A stretch of 34,193 nt of DNA from the NCBI GenBank assembly GCA_002686835.1, contig NYYP01000025.1:9477-43669 (forward strand), given 5' to 3'. The stretch's first letter is position 1; each line of letters begins with the position of its first letter. The notes under the pieces were generated by a model. That model was not told the DNA's origin and ran no database searches. It saw only the letters and a list, made by a program, of their open reading frames with translations. Source of the stretch: Opitutia bacterium (lineage in GTDB: Bacteria; Verrucomicrobiota; Verrucomicrobiia; Opitutales; Seribacteraceae). A program made the translations under genes and the position numbers. Positions 1 to 8,391 of this stretch are shown piece by piece.

Positions 1-761
1 GTGCGTAAATTATCTGCGGAAAAACTTTCCAGTGCTGCCTGGGTGGTGCCGTTGGGCGAGGTTACCTGATCGCGCAGTTCCTTGGGGTGCAGCTCTGCAG
101 ACTCAATCAACCGGGCGGCTCCGGTAATGGTGTGCTGGGCAAGCTCTTTGGAAAGTTTACCCGACAATCCGATTGCACGGGCAGCCTCCTCGAGTGCGCA
201 GGTGAATTCAAACACATAAGCAGGGCCACTCCCGCTGATGGCAGTAACACGGTCAAGGTCAGCCTCCTCACTGAGTTCATACACCGCCCCCAGAGAAGAA
301 AGGATTTGCTCGATTATATCACCGTCTTCAGGGGAAGGGGGCTGGGCAAAAAGATAGCCGGTTGCACCGTGTCCAATCTGTCCAGGAGTATTGGGCATCG
401 AACGAACAATATTTCGGGCCTTGGGAAAAACTTTGGATAATCGTGGCAGTGTAATGCCTGCCATGATTGAAAGAATCAGGCAATTAGAGGATTGTTCGGC
501 AACTGAAGGTGGAAGTTCTCCAAGCTGCTGGGGTTTGCAACCAAGTACCAGGACGGTGGGACAGGCCGAAAGCATATCATCGACCGATTCAAATCGATTG
601 ATTGCGGTAGTTTCTGCCAATTTTTCGGAGGTGCCATCGTTGGCTGAACAGCAACTTAGAGAATTGGGTGAAAAAGTCCCTTCCCGAAGAAGACTGCGGA
701 CGATGGCAGAGACCATTTTACCCGCCCCAATGAAGCCAATTGTATAAGTATTTTTACTCAT
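1..761 (-). CDS. proC: Pyrroline-5-carboxylate reductase (3' end outside window)
   Basis: Last step of proline synthesis in the cytoplasm: reduces 1-pyrroline-5-carboxylate to proline with NAD(P)H. Reading the minus strand from the ATG at 761 gives MSKNTYTIGFIGAGKM, an N-terminal Rossmann nucleotide-binding motif (GxGxM), then a typical 'VLGCKPQ' segment. Near the window edge it reads LRDQVTSPNGTTQAAL, the diagnostic C-terminal ProC signature that forms the active site. The open frame runs off the left edge after 253 codons; the family is about 270 residues, so only a short tail is missing. The start overlaps the stop of the upstream RDD gene by four bases (ATGA), which indicates translational coupling. 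Recognition is firm. Confidence 0.95.
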   Translation of the reverse strand, partial: MSKNTYTIGFIGAGKMVSAIVRSLLREGTFSPNSLSCCSANDGTSEKLAETTAINRFESVDDMLSACPTVLVLGCKPQQLGELPPSVAEQSSNCLILSIMAGITLPRLSKVFPKARNIVRSMPNTPGQIGHGATGYLFAQPPSPEDGDIIEQILSSLGAVYELSEEADLDRVTAISGSGPAYVFEFTCALEEAARAIGLSGKLSKELAQHTITGAARLIESAELHPKELRDQVTSPNGTTQAALESFSADNLR

Positions 762-1369
762 TCCTGTTCCTCGTTTGAGAAATTTTCTTCAACCGTTATC
801 GAACCACTGGCCAGGTCGTGTAAACATTTGCGATCACGGTTAAAAAAGCAAAAACCAAAGTTAAGTATAAAAAAATAAGGGAAGAATACCGTAATGCTGG
901 TTCCCTTTATAAAAGCACGTACAAAAGACTTGAAGGTTGTTGGACAAGCATCGCCAGTAGTCCGAACACTCTTAAGTCCAAAAGTTGCTTTGCCAAAACT
1001 TTTTCCGGAAAAAAATTTTTCACCAAGGAAAAAAAATGTCACCGGGATCAAAACAAATAAAGCACCAAGGGAATTCATGAAGTTTGTAATTTCCGGAGTG
1101 ATTAGCTGCTCGAGGTGTTTTTGACTTTCTTCGGCTTCTATTTTTTGATTTTGAGCAATGCTAAAAAATTCTTGGCTCAAATTATCTAATTGAGCTGAGA
1201 CTTCAGGATTAGAGAATTTTAGCAGAAGCGTTGCGGTTAGTAGAAGAAGCAACAAAAGCAAGATGAGGTCCATTGTGAAAGCAACCATTCTTTTAATCAT
1301 TGGAGCAGCAATGACATGAGATGAAATTTTAACTTCCTGGTCCGGGTTGCGGGTTTGTGGTTCGTTCAT
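758..1369 (-). CDS. RDD family membrane protein
   Basis: A 203-residue integral membrane protein. Residues about 26-50 read KRMVAFTMDLILLLLLLLL, where the Arg and Asp at the start of the first helix fit the RDD pattern. A second hydrophobic segment lies near residues 95-115, followed by GKSFGKATFGLKSV, the usual RDD cytoplasmic motif, and a third hydrophobic stretch. The end has NRDRKCLHDLASGSITV, matching the closing 'R..hD..agT.V' of the family. The start ATG overlaps the folD stop by one base and its own stop overlaps the proC start, so the three genes are very probably co-translated. RDD proteins have no single known role (some act in Na+/H+ exchange); none can be assigned here. Confidence 0.8.
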   Translation of the reverse strand: MNEPQTRNPDQEVKISSHVIAAPMIKRMVAFTMDLILLLLLLLLTATLLLKFSNPEVSAQLDNLSQEFFSIAQNQKIEAEESQKHLEQLITPEITNFMNSLGALFVLIPVTFFFLGEKFFSGKSFGKATFGLKSVRTTGDACPTTFKSFVRAFIKGTSITVFFPYFFILNFGFCFFNRDRKCLHDLASGSITVEENFSNEEQE

Positions 1370-2247
1370 TATGAGGATGCTTCGGACTGTTCGTAAGCCT
1401 GTACCGTATTTGCCATGAGCATGGCCACAGTCATGGGTCCAACTCCCCCAGGGACAGGGGTAATATGAGATGCTTTGGGAGCTACTTGATCAAAGTCAAC
1501 ATCTCCAACCAGTCGGTGCCCGGATTTTTTAGATGGATCAGCAACACGATTGATCCCCACATCAATGATTGCGCATCCAGGCTTAACCATCTCGGCAGTA
1601 ACAAAATTGGGTCTTCCTATCGCAGCAATTAAGATGTCGGCCTGCTGGGTATGGGAGGGCAGTTTATGTGTGCGGGAATGGCAAAAAGTAACGGTGGCGT
1701 TGCCTGGGATAGAGCGATTGAGTAGTAGCATGCCAATTGGTTTACCAACGATCAAACTACGTCCAAGTACGACCACACGCTTGCCAGCGGTTTCAATATT
1801 TGAGCGCTTGATTAATTCGATAATACCAGCCGGGGTACAGGAACGGAAGGCGTCGGGTTTCTCCTGGCATAATTTGCCCAAGTTTACCGCATTAAATCCA
1901 TCCACATCTTTGCCTGGAGAAACGCGGTTAAAGATGCGGACATCGTCGATGTGGGCAGGCAGAGGAGCCTGTACCAAGATTCCATGCACTGAATTGTCCA
2001 TGTTCAAACGATCGATTTCTGTGATTAAATCGTTTTCGGAAATGGAGTTAGGGAAAACAACCAGTCGTGCATCTATGCCAATTGAATGAGCGGTTTTTTC
2101 TTTCTTTTTAACATAGGAAACTGAAGCGGGGTCGTCGCCCACCCGTACGAAAACAACACAGGGTTTGGATGACCTGAAGTTGGATATCCGTACTTGCAAT
2201 TCATCTAGGACCTCCCTGGCAATTTGATTACCATTGATCAGATTCAT
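1369..2247 (-). CDS. folD: Bifunctional methylenetetrahydrofolate dehydrogenase / methenyltetrahydrofolate cyclohydrolase
   Basis: Cytoplasmic one-carbon enzyme interconverting 5,10-methylene-THF and 10-formyl-THF through the methenyl form, using NADP+. Visible family motifs: VGDDPASVSYVKKKEKTA with the catalytic Lys, GILVQAPLPAHID, KDVDGFNAVNLGKL, VVVLGRSLIVGKPIGMLL (nucleotide binding) and the C-terminal PVPGGVGPMTVAML. I chose the ATG at 2247 (MNLINGNQIA) because FolD proteins begin at this point and it gives 292 residues, the normal size. An upstream in-frame start at 2313 would add 22 unlike residues and overlap the preceding gene. Its stop overlaps the RDD gene start. Confidence 0.95.
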   Translation of the reverse strand: MNLINGNQIAREVLDELQVRISNFRSSKPCVVFVRVGDDPASVSYVKKKEKTAHSIGIDARLVVFPNSISENDLITEIDRLNMDNSVHGILVQAPLPAHIDDVRIFNRVSPGKDVDGFNAVNLGKLCQEKPDAFRSCTPAGIIELIKRSNIETAGKRVVVLGRSLIVGKPIGMLLLNRSIPGNATVTFCHSRTHKLPSHTQQADILIAAIGRPNFVTAEMVKPGCAIIDVGINRVADPSKKSGHRLVGDVDFDQVAPKASHITPVPGGVGPMTVAMLMANTVQAYEQSEASS

Positions 2248-2284
2248 GATCCGGAATGATTGAAGGAACCGAGAGAGGAAAAGA

Positions 2285-2884
2285 CTAATTTGAGGGTCGA
2301 ATGATCCGGGCACGTATCACCCGGTCATCAGAACCTTCCTCAATGGACTCAAGTTTGCCCATAACATTAACTTGATTGCCCACATATTGTTGTGGATCGA
2401 CCGCCTTCAATTGACCCACATCAATAAAGGCTAATCGTTTGCCTCTAGTGTTTTCCAATTGGTAGGGAAAATCGTAAGCAAAGCCAAATTTCCTTGGTTT
2501 GAAAACGAGGTTGCCTTCAAAGTTTCTTATAATTCGGGTGGCGGGCTTAATTTTTGGCGGTTCAAGTGGCAAAGCGGTGGATTCTGGTTTTACCTGTTGA
2601 GTTTCCAAGGGATCCAGTTCGTCTATTTTTGTGCTTTGAGAATTGGATAAGTCAGGTTGCTGATTCGTTTTAGATGGATCTTCGATAGTCTGTGCATCTG
2701 GTTTATCATTCCATTGTTCCCTGCCCACCACTACGGGTTCAACTTCCGGGGCACCGGCATTGAATGTTTCACCCAGGCTGGGTGTGTCAGCTTTTTTGTC
2801 CTGTCCATAAACCGAAGAAAATAAAATCAGAGAGAGGCTAATTGCCAAAAGTTTCGTATACATAGTTTGATTTAAAATTCCCAT
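2285..2884 (-). CDS. Secreted protein of unknown function
   Basis: I do not recognise this family. The 199-residue product has an N-terminal signal peptide (hydrophobic core LLAISLSLILFSSVYG, cleavage likely after about residue 27). A polar, Pro/Glu/Gln-rich and probably disordered stretch covers residues 30-115. A compact C-terminal domain of about 80 residues follows (FEGNLVFKPRKFGFAYDF... to the end), with alternating hydrophobic residues and a 'QYVGNQVNVMGKLESI' pattern that resembles a small beta-barrel, possibly OB-like; this is inference. An alternative start at 2863 (MYTKLLAISL) makes a more standard signal peptide. It lies 9 bp after the pseudouridine synthase and 37 bp before folD, so it may share their transcript. 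Confidence 0.75.
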   Translation of the reverse strand: MGILNQTMYTKLLAISLSLILFSSVYGQDKKADTPSLGETFNAGAPEVEPVVVGREQWNDKPDAQTIEDPSKTNQQPDLSNSQSTKIDELDPLETQQVKPESTALPLEPPKIKPATRIIRNFEGNLVFKPRKFGFAYDFPYQLENTRGKRLAFIDVGQLKAVDPQQYVGNQVNVMGKLESIEEGSDDRVIRARIIRPSN

Positions 2885-2893
2885 GTTTGGAAT

Positions 2894-3664
2894 TTAGGAA
2901 ATTTGCTTGGGGAAGAGCAAATCAATTTCTGCATCTTTCAAGTCACGGTAGGTGCCCAGGGGAAGTTTGCCCAACCGAAGCCCTCCAATTGCAACTCTTC
3001 GCAATTTTTTTACCCTATACCTAAACCGGTTTAAACATCTCCGGATTTCTCTTTTTTTCCCATGTCCCATAATGATTTCCAGCTTGGTTGAGCCAACTGG
3101 ATTCCCGGATTTTGAACGGATCTCATCAAGTTGTAAAAATTCCCCTTCGTCCTCAAAGCCATCGAGCATTGCCCTGAACGCATCGTTTTCCAACGGCTCA
3201 TTTATTTCCACCTGGTATTTTTTCCTTACCTGTTGGGAGGGGTGGGTCAGTCGATGGGCAAGTTTTCCATCATTTGTTAAAATGACCAGTCCCTCACTGT
3301 CCACATCCAGTCTTCCTGCGCAAAACAATCGGGTATTTCTATGCCGTGCCTCAAGGAGTTCAAAAATGAGCCGCTCAGCATACGGATCCTCATTTGAGCA
3401 GGTGAATCCCTTGGGCTTGTTGACAACATAAACCACTGGCTTGGTGAATTTAGACTGAATCCTTTTTTGTCCCACTTTAATCACATCGCGTTCCGGATTT
3501 ACACGAAGACCAAGCTGAGCGATCTCTCCATTTACAGAGACTTGGCCAGATTTAATTAATTCTTCGCCTGCCCGTCTTGAGCATACTCCAGAATCGGCAA
3601 GGAATTTTTGAAGCTTGGGAAAGGGCTTGGGTTGTGTGGATGGGGAGGATGAATTCTTTGGCAT
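2894..3664 (-). CDS. rluB: 23S rRNA pseudouridine synthase, RsuA/RluB family
   Basis: Isomerises a uridine to pseudouridine in rRNA. An N-terminal S4 RNA-binding domain (PKLQKFLADSGVCSRRAGEE, about residues 18-75) is followed by the catalytic domain with VVNKPKGFTCS and the active-site motif GRLDVDSEGLVILTNDG, whose Asp is the nucleophile. KKREIRRCLNRFRYRVKKLRR near the C terminus is also typical. About 256 residues from the ATG at 3664; an upstream TTG two codons earlier is less likely. The RluB subgroup is favoured over RsuA/RluE because of the S4 domain and general sequence, but the exact rRNA position cannot be told by eye. It is divergent from fabG across 87 bp. Confidence 0.88.
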   Translation of the reverse strand: MPKNSSSPSTQPKPFPKLQKFLADSGVCSRRAGEELIKSGQVSVNGEIAQLGLRVNPERDVIKVGQKRIQSKFTKPVVYVVNKPKGFTCSNEDPYAERLIFELLEARHRNTRLFCAGRLDVDSEGLVILTNDGKLAHRLTHPSQQVRKKYQVEINEPLENDAFRAMLDGFEDEGEFLQLDEIRSKSGNPVGSTKLEIIMGHGKKREIRRCLNRFRYRVKKLRRVAIGGLRLGKLPLGTYRDLKDAEIDLLFPKQIS

Positions 3665-3751
3665 GTGCAAAACTTGGGGTTGCGTATTCTACAGGAATCC
3701 ATCATTTGTGGGGAACAGTCAATAACAGGGATGGGAACCTGAATTTTTTTC

Positions 3752-4501
3752 ATGAGCGAAGAAACAATTAATAATAGGGTGGCGGTAGTCACCGGAGCAG
3801 GTCGCGGTATCGGGCGTGGGATCGCAGAATCTCTGGCCCGTGATGGATTGCATGTTGTTTGTGTTAGCAAATCGGAATCTTCTTGTGGAGCAGCTGCAGA
3901 TGCCATCAGGCAAGCAGGTGGTCAAGCAGACGCCCTTGCTATTGATGTGTCTTCCGGCGAACAAATCAGGCAAGCCTGTGAAGCCTTATTGGAAAAGCAT
4001 CAGTGTGTTGATGTTTTGGTGAATAATGCGGGTATCACGAGGGATAATTTGCTCTTCCGTATGGAGGAAGATGATTGGAATGATGTCATTCATACCAATC
4101 TCACCAGTTGTTTTCACTGGATCAAAGCTCTGGGGAGACCAATGACCCGTAAGCGTTGGGGCAGAATAGTCAATGTTGCCTCAGTGGTCGGACTAACTGG
4201 TAATGCTGGTCAGGCAAATTATTCTGCCGCCAAGGCAGGGATGATCGGTTTGACCAAGAGTTTGGCAAGGGAGTTTGCCGCTCGCTCAGTCACTGTAAAT
4301 GCGATTGCTCCTGGATTTATCGACACAGACATGACTTCGGAACTGGATGAGCGTGTCAAAGATGCTGCACTCGGTACCATTCCACTGAAAAGATTTGGTC
4401 AAGTTTCTGATATCGCAGAAATGGCCGCTTTTTTATGCTCTGATAAAGCCTCCTATGTCACCGGACAAGTTTTTACGGTTGACGGCGGGATGGTGATGTG
4501 A
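3752..4501 (+). CDS. fabG: 3-oxoacyl-[acyl-carrier-protein] reductase
   Basis: NADPH-dependent ketoreductase of type II fatty acid synthesis and a classical short-chain dehydrogenase of 249 residues, the usual FabG length. It has the cofactor motif TGAGRGIGRGIAE near residue 13, NNAGITRDNLLFRM (NNAG motif, FabG-typical), and the catalytic Ser-Tyr-Lys set in NVASVVGLTGNAGQANYSAAKAG. AIAPGFIDTDMT and VTGQVFTVDGGMVM complete the pattern. It is the first gene of fabG-acpP-fabF, with 41 bp to acpP. No Shine-Dalgarno sequence precedes the ATG (the leader ends in a T run). Confidence 0.95.
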   Translation: MSEETINNRVAVVTGAGRGIGRGIAESLARDGLHVVCVSKSESSCGAAADAIRQAGGQADALAIDVSSGEQIRQACEALLEKHQCVDVLVNNAGITRDNLLFRMEEDDWNDVIHTNLTSCFHWIKALGRPMTRKRWGRIVNVASVVGLTGNAGQANYSAAKAGMIGLTKSLAREFAARSVTVNAIAPGFIDTDMTSELDERVKDAALGTIPLKRFGQVSDIAEMAAFLCSDKASYVTGQVFTVDGGMVM

Positions 4502-4542
4502 AGAAGAGATTTCATATATAAACCTAACCAAACTTAAATATT

Positions 4543-4782
4543 ATGTCCGACAACAACGCCGATCGCGTAAAGAAAATCATCGTCAGCCAGCTCAATGTTA
4601 GTGAAGAGCAAGTAACCCCGGAGGCCAGCTTTATTGATGACCTCGGTGCCGACTCCCTTGACCAAGTTGAATTGGTTATGGCATTGGAAGAAGAATTCGG
4701 AACTGAAATTCCTGAGGAAGAAGCGGAGAAGCTTCAGACTGTTGGTTCAGTGATCGAATATGTAGAGAAGAATCTCTCCTGA
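4543..4782 (+). CDS. acpP: Acyl carrier protein (housekeeping)
   Basis: A 79-residue acidic protein that carries acyl intermediates on a 4'-phosphopantetheine arm. The attachment serine is in [19 protein letters not shown], essentially the canonical AcpP helix II sequence, and the end [19 protein letters not shown] is equally typical. It lies between fabG and fabF, the standard fatty-acid arrangement, so I take it as the primary ACP. A second, more divergent ACP is at 11960-12220. The leader is AT-rich without a recognisable ribosome binding site. Confidence 0.96.
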   Translation: MSDNNADRVKKIIVSQLNVSEEQVTPEASFIDDLGADSLDQVELVMALEEEFGTEIPEEEAEKLQTVGSVIEYVEKNLS

Positions 4783-4837
4783 TTTTTCTGATCTTATCGT
4801 TCGGTTTTAGCGGACGAAAAACTTTAATCTTCTTACC

Positions 4838-6079
4838 ATGACTCGTGTAGTAGTTACAGGAATGGGGGTGCAGTCCTCCATCGGCAGCGATATTGATTCT
4901 TACTGGTCCAGTTTAAAAGCCGGTAAATCCGGCATTACATCTGTGACTACTTTTGATAGCACCGACATAGCCAGTAAAGTAGCATCAGAAATTACGGACT
5001 TTAATCCAGAGGACTTCATGGACCCCAAGGAAGCACGTAGAAATGACCGCTATGCCCAGCTTGCTTTGGCTGCCACCCACGGTGCATTAAAAGACGCCAA
5101 CCTTAGACGTGAAGAACTCGTGCCTAACCGAACGGGTGTTTTGGTTGGTTCGGGAATTGGAGGTATGGACACGATTGAAAAGCAGATGACCACCCTGATA
5201 GAGCGTGGTCCAAGAAGGGTATCTCCCTTCATGATTCCTTCGCTGATTGCCAATATTGCCGGGGGAATTATTGCGATTGATTTAGGTGCCAAAGGTCCGA
5301 ATTTTTCAGTTGTCAGTGCCTGTGCATCCGGCTCCCATGCCATTGGGGAAGCTTTTGAAATGATAAAGAGGGGGGCAGCGGATGTTATTTTCGCCGGGGG
5401 CAGTGAAGCTGCAGTTACCAGGATTGGATTTGCCGGCTTTTCTTCGATGAAGGCGATGAGTACCAATTTTAATGATGATCCCAGTCGGGCATCCCGTCCC
5501 TTCGACAAAAATCGTGATGGATTTGTTATGGGTGAGGGCGCTGGAGTTTTAGTCCTTGAAACCTTGGAAAATGCTCAGGCACGTGGTGCCAGGATTTACG
5601 CTGAAATTATCGGCTATTCGGCCACTTGTGATGCTTTCCATGTGACCACGCCAGATACCTCCAGTGCGGCACTTACTGAGTGTATGAATTTGGCCCTGGA
5701 TCAGGCAGGGCTCGATCGTCCATCAGTCAACTATGTAAATGCACATGGTACTTCCACTCCCTACAATGATCGATCGGAAACTACCGCATTGAAAAATGTT
5801 TTTGGAGATCATGCCCAGAATGGATTGATGGTAAGTTCCACCAAGTCTATGACCGGTCACTTGCTTGGGGCAGCCGGTGCGATTGAAGCTGCTGCATGCT
5901 GTAAAGCGATCGATGAAGGAGTGGTTCCCCCAACTATCAATTATGAGGAGCCGGACCCAGATTGTGACCTGGATTATGTACCCAATGAAGCACGAGAAGC
6001 CCCCGTTTCCGTTGCCATGAGTAATAACTCCGGCTTTGGCGGGCACAACGCCTCGCTTATCTTTCGAAAATTTGAGTAG
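4838..6079 (+). CDS. fabF: 3-oxoacyl-[acyl-carrier-protein] synthase II
   Basis: Condensing enzyme that extends acyl-ACP with malonyl-ACP. 413 residues, normal for FabF. The catalytic triad is present: Cys in VSACASGSHAIG, His in NAHGTSTPYNDRSE, and Lys/His in SSTKSMTGHLLGAAGA. The C-terminal gating loop is the standard SGFGGHN. It follows acpP by 55 bp with the same orientation, completing fabG-acpP-fabF. tRNA-Arg begins 72 bp downstream. Nothing is unusual; it serves as a useful reference for the divergent ketosynthase at 12247-13491. Confidence 0.96.
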   Translation: MTRVVVTGMGVQSSIGSDIDSYWSSLKAGKSGITSVTTFDSTDIASKVASEITDFNPEDFMDPKEARRNDRYAQLALAATHGALKDANLRREELVPNRTGVLVGSGIGGMDTIEKQMTTLIERGPRRVSPFMIPSLIANIAGGIIAIDLGAKGPNFSVVSACASGSHAIGEAFEMIKRGAADVIFAGGSEAAVTRIGFAGFSSMKAMSTNFNDDPSRASRPFDKNRDGFVMGEGAGVLVLETLENAQARGARIYAEIIGYSATCDAFHVTTPDTSSAALTECMNLALDQAGLDRPSVNYVNAHGTSTPYNDRSETTALKNVFGDHAQNGLMVSSTKSMTGHLLGAAGAIEAAACCKAIDEGVVPPTINYEEPDPDCDLDYVPNEAREAPVSVAMSNNSGFGGHNASLIFRKFE

Positions 6080-6150
6080 TCTTTAGAGCAGGCTCCTTTA
6101 ATTCGCTTGCTCATCCCATTCAGATCAGTATTTTCTAATAACTTGGCTTT

Positions 6151-6228
<78 letters not shown>

Positions 6229-6232
6229 CTCT

Positions 6233-6259
6233 AGACCACTTTTCATCAAGGGTCTTTAT
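6233..6259 (+). terminator. Probable terminator of tRNA-Arg
   Basis: Just after the tRNA, AGACC and CTT (6233-6241, with one bulged A) pair with AAG and GGTCT (6248-6255) around a six-base loop, followed by TTTATT. The stem is moderate and the T tract imperfect. Confidence 0.5.
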
Positions 6260-6375
6260 TAAAAACAAGCCTGAGTACCTTGTAGATACTGAGGATTTAC
6301 TTTTTTTACCCTCAAGTTATCAGTTTCTGGATACCATTCCTATCAATGTCTTTTCTTGTAGTTTGATGCTAAAGC

Positions 6376-6420
6376 AAAATATCACCACATTTGTGGTGAC
6401 AAAGATGAGTGATATTTTTT
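6376..6420 (+). other. Two overlapping hairpins with a trailing T run
   Basis: An inner stem TCACCAC/GTGGTGA (6382-6388 with 6393-6399, loop ATTT) overlaps an outer inverted repeat AAAATATCAC/GTGATATTTT (6376-6385 with 6409-6418) that runs into T at 6415-6420. The two full stems share bases 6382-6385, so they exclude each other, as in an attenuator; a partial composite fold is also possible. It lies about 250 bp ahead of the first TPM gene in a stretch (6260-6648) without any gene I can support. Function unknown. Confidence 0.4.
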
Positions 6421-6487
6421 GCATTCCATCTTAAGTGATAAGGGTATGTTTCCGAAATCACATAAAAATGACTAAGGTTTAGGAAAC

Positions 6488-6516
6488 TGGGTGTTCGAAT
6501 CTCTGGTGATGTGCCA
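6488..6516 (+). pseudogene. Possible decayed 3' end of a tRNA
   Basis: The stretch ending TGTTCGAATCTCTGG then TGATGTGCCA resembles the T loop, T stem and CCA end of the tRNA-Arg 260 bp upstream (TTCGACTCTCTCC then GGGTGTGCCA). The T stem no longer pairs fully (GGGTG against CTCTG) and no 5' half is visible. Partial tRNA 3' copies are commonly left at integration sites, but no integrase gene is seen, so this could also be a degraded tRNA duplicate or chance. Confidence 0.4.
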
Positions 6517-6669
6517 CAAATTCTACATAAAAATACTCCCATAATTAAACTCTTGCTATTAAGGAGGTTTTGTTGGTTATATTCGGATGGAAATTAAAAT
6601 TAATTAAAAATTTAATCTTTTACTGCAATTATTAATGACAGCTTAAGAGTGTTTACGAAAACGAACATT

Positions 6670-7494
6670 ATGCCATCCAGTGAACATATCTGTAAATTTA
6701 GTAAGTTTCCAATATTTGTAGCATTATTATTTGCTTTATCTAGCTTTGCCAATGCTGAGGTTCGATTTCCCCTGAAACCAGCCGAAGGTAAATTTATAGT
6801 TGATCAAGCACATCTTCTATCTGCCAGTTCAATCACACAACTCGAAACACAACTCACTAAGGTACTCAAGGATAGAGCTATTCCTATCATCTTTTTGAGT
6901 ATTCGTAGTCAGCAAGATTTTGGTGCAGGTGGTATGTCGATCGAAACATACGCTCGTATTCTTTATGATGAGTGGGGCATCGGGCATAAACGCATTACTG
7001 TTAAGGGCCCCGGGGTTGGTAGGTCTGCTGACATTCCTTGGAATAAGGGTATTCTTTTATTGGTTGCGGTTGATGACAGAAAGGCCCGTATCGAATTGGG
7101 GGCTGGCTTTGGTCTAGGAAAGAATGCGATCTGTCAATCTATCATGAGTGAGCATATCATTCCTTTCTTTAAAGCGGGCGATTATGATAGTGGTATTCTT
7201 AATGGTATTCGTGCATTGTCGCAAATGGCTAAGGGAGAAATAGTTGAGCCTCCGCCCAGACCATGGTGGCATTATGGACTAGTTGTTCTGGTTGTAATTC
7301 TTGTTATTTTTACGATAGTTTCCTTGATCAGGCGTGGAAGTTCTGGTTGGGCATGGCTGTTTTGGGCAGCTGTTTTTTCGCTTATTATTTATCTGCTCAT
7401 TGGGATTCTTACTTCAAACGATGGTGACGGATTTGGGGGGGGAAGCTTTGGTGGTGGTTTCTCTGGTGGCAGTGGTGCATCCGGTTCCTGGTAA
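6670..7494 (+). CDS. TPM-domain protein with signal peptide and membrane anchor (YgcG/COG1512 type)
   Basis: A 274-residue product from the ATG at 6670. A signal peptide (FPIFVALLFALSSFANA) is followed by a TPM domain of about 150 residues: FIVDQAHLLSASSITQLETQL, IPIIFLSI, YARILYDEWGIG and GILLLVAVDDRKARIELGAGFG are typical. After it come two hydrophobic helices (VVLVVILVIFTIVSLI and WAWLFWAAVFSLIIYLLIGIL) and a Gly/Ser/Phe-rich tail ending in SGGSGASGSW, also usual in this group. TPM proteins have been linked to photosystem repair and phosphatase activity in plants and to membrane maintenance in bacteria; the bacterial role is unclear. It lies 5 bp before a second TPM gene. An upstream GTG (6649) is possible but less likely. 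Confidence 0.85.
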   Translation: MPSSEHICKFSKFPIFVALLFALSSFANAEVRFPLKPAEGKFIVDQAHLLSASSITQLETQLTKVLKDRAIPIIFLSIRSQQDFGAGGMSIETYARILYDEWGIGHKRITVKGPGVGRSADIPWNKGILLLVAVDDRKARIELGAGFGLGKNAICQSIMSEHIIPFFKAGDYDSGILNGIRALSQMAKGEIVEPPPRPWWHYGLVVLVVILVIFTIVSLIRRGSSGWAWLFWAAVFSLIIYLLIGILTSNDGDGFGGGSFGGGFSGGSGASGSW

Positions 7495-7499
7495 AAAGC

Positions 7500-8192
7500 A
7501 TGAAAAATATCGATACTTTTTTTGATAATAATGGCAGAGCTCGAATCCGTGATGCAGTCTCAGAGGCTGAATCTCATACCTCTGCTGAAATTGTTCCCGT
7601 TCTTACGGATTGTAGTGGACGCTATGATCGAGCAGAAGATCTTTTTGGTTTTTTCTTCGCAATCGTTTCTCTGGCCTTTTGCTGGATTAATTTTCAGGAT
7701 GTGATCACTGATGGAGCGTGGCAGACCCAACAAGCTCCGAATTTACAACTAGGCTTGGCCATAATCATACTTGTCCTCGTACTTGGGTTTGTAGTAGGTA
7801 CTTTTGTAGTTGGTCGTATCGGGTGGTTGAGGCGTCTGTTTTGCTCAAGGAGGGAAATGGAAGCCTGCCTTAGGGAGAAAGCCATACAGGCCTTTCAGAT
7901 GCATCGGGTCAGCAAAACCAAAGAGGCTACTGGTGTTATCATCTTGATCTCTTCATTCGAGCACATGGTCTATGTATTAGGTGATGCTGAAATTAGTAAG
8001 CATTTCAATAATGAGGACTTTGTGGAGGTCAAAGACACAATTGTTGAAGGTTTTAGGAAGGGCCAGCATGCGGATGGTTTGGTCGAAGGCATTCGTCTTT
8101 GTGGGCAAAAACTTAAGAAGCACTGTCCGTTGCAACCGGGGGATGAAAACGAACTTTGTAATGATCTGAGGATTTGGAAGCAATTTTCTTGA
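7500..8192 (+). CDS. TPM-domain membrane protein (COG3762 type)
   Basis: A 230-residue partner of the preceding gene. There is no signal peptide. It opens with RIRDAVSEAESHTSAEIVPVL, the N-terminal part of the TPM fold, then has two transmembrane segments (FGFFFAIVSLAFCWI near 50-65 and LGLAIIILVLVLGFVVGTFVV near 83-105). The rest of the domain follows: REKAIQAFQMHRVSKTKEATGVIILISSFEHMVYVLGDAEI and GLVEGIRLCGQKL. Such pairs often sit beside a LemA gene; none is present here, which is a small oddity. Very likely co-transcribed and acting in the same membrane complex as its neighbour. Confidence 0.82.
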   Translation: MKNIDTFFDNNGRARIRDAVSEAESHTSAEIVPVLTDCSGRYDRAEDLFGFFFAIVSLAFCWINFQDVITDGAWQTQQAPNLQLGLAIIILVLVLGFVVGTFVVGRIGWLRRLFCSRREMEACLREKAIQAFQMHRVSKTKEATGVIILISSFEHMVYVLGDAEISKHFNNEDFVEVKDTIVEGFRKGQHADGLVEGIRLCGQKLKKHCPLQPGDENELCNDLRIWKQFS

Positions 8193-8294
8193 GACTAATC
8201 CATGCACAGTCTTCTGACTTTGCCCAGGTAACTGGACAGTAAGACCAATTAATTCCAACTAAACTGCAGTGATTTACCGCACAATTTTAAGCAT

Positions 8295-8318
8295 CTTAAT
8301 TGTTTAAGCGTGTTTTTT
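8295..8318 (+). terminator. Weak possible terminator
   Basis: CTTAA (8295-8299) and TTAAG (8304-8308) form a short AT-rich stem followed by CGTG and six T residues (8313-8318), between the convergent TPM operon and the minus-strand gene ending at 8392. The stem is weak, so this is tentative. I see nothing else in 8193-8391. Confidence 0.25.
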
Positions 8319-8391
8319 CTTTAACCAAGCAATTGATAGTAGTCTTTAAGTACTAGAGAAGAAATTTGCCGAATCAATAGAAGGGAAACTT

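Noticed and set aside
87-747. Two plus-strand reading frames near the left edge
   Set aside because: They lie opposite proC, whose minus-strand translation has clear family motifs; the plus frames look like shadows with no recognisable features.
2248-2313. Longer FolD N terminus
   Set aside because: The extra 22 residues do not belong to FolD, overlap the previous gene, and the ATG at 2247 gives the normal length and start.
3556-3973. Minus-strand reading frames between rluB and fabG
   Set aside because: They overlap the real coding starts of both genes and are Cys/His/Pro-rich in the way of antisense translations.
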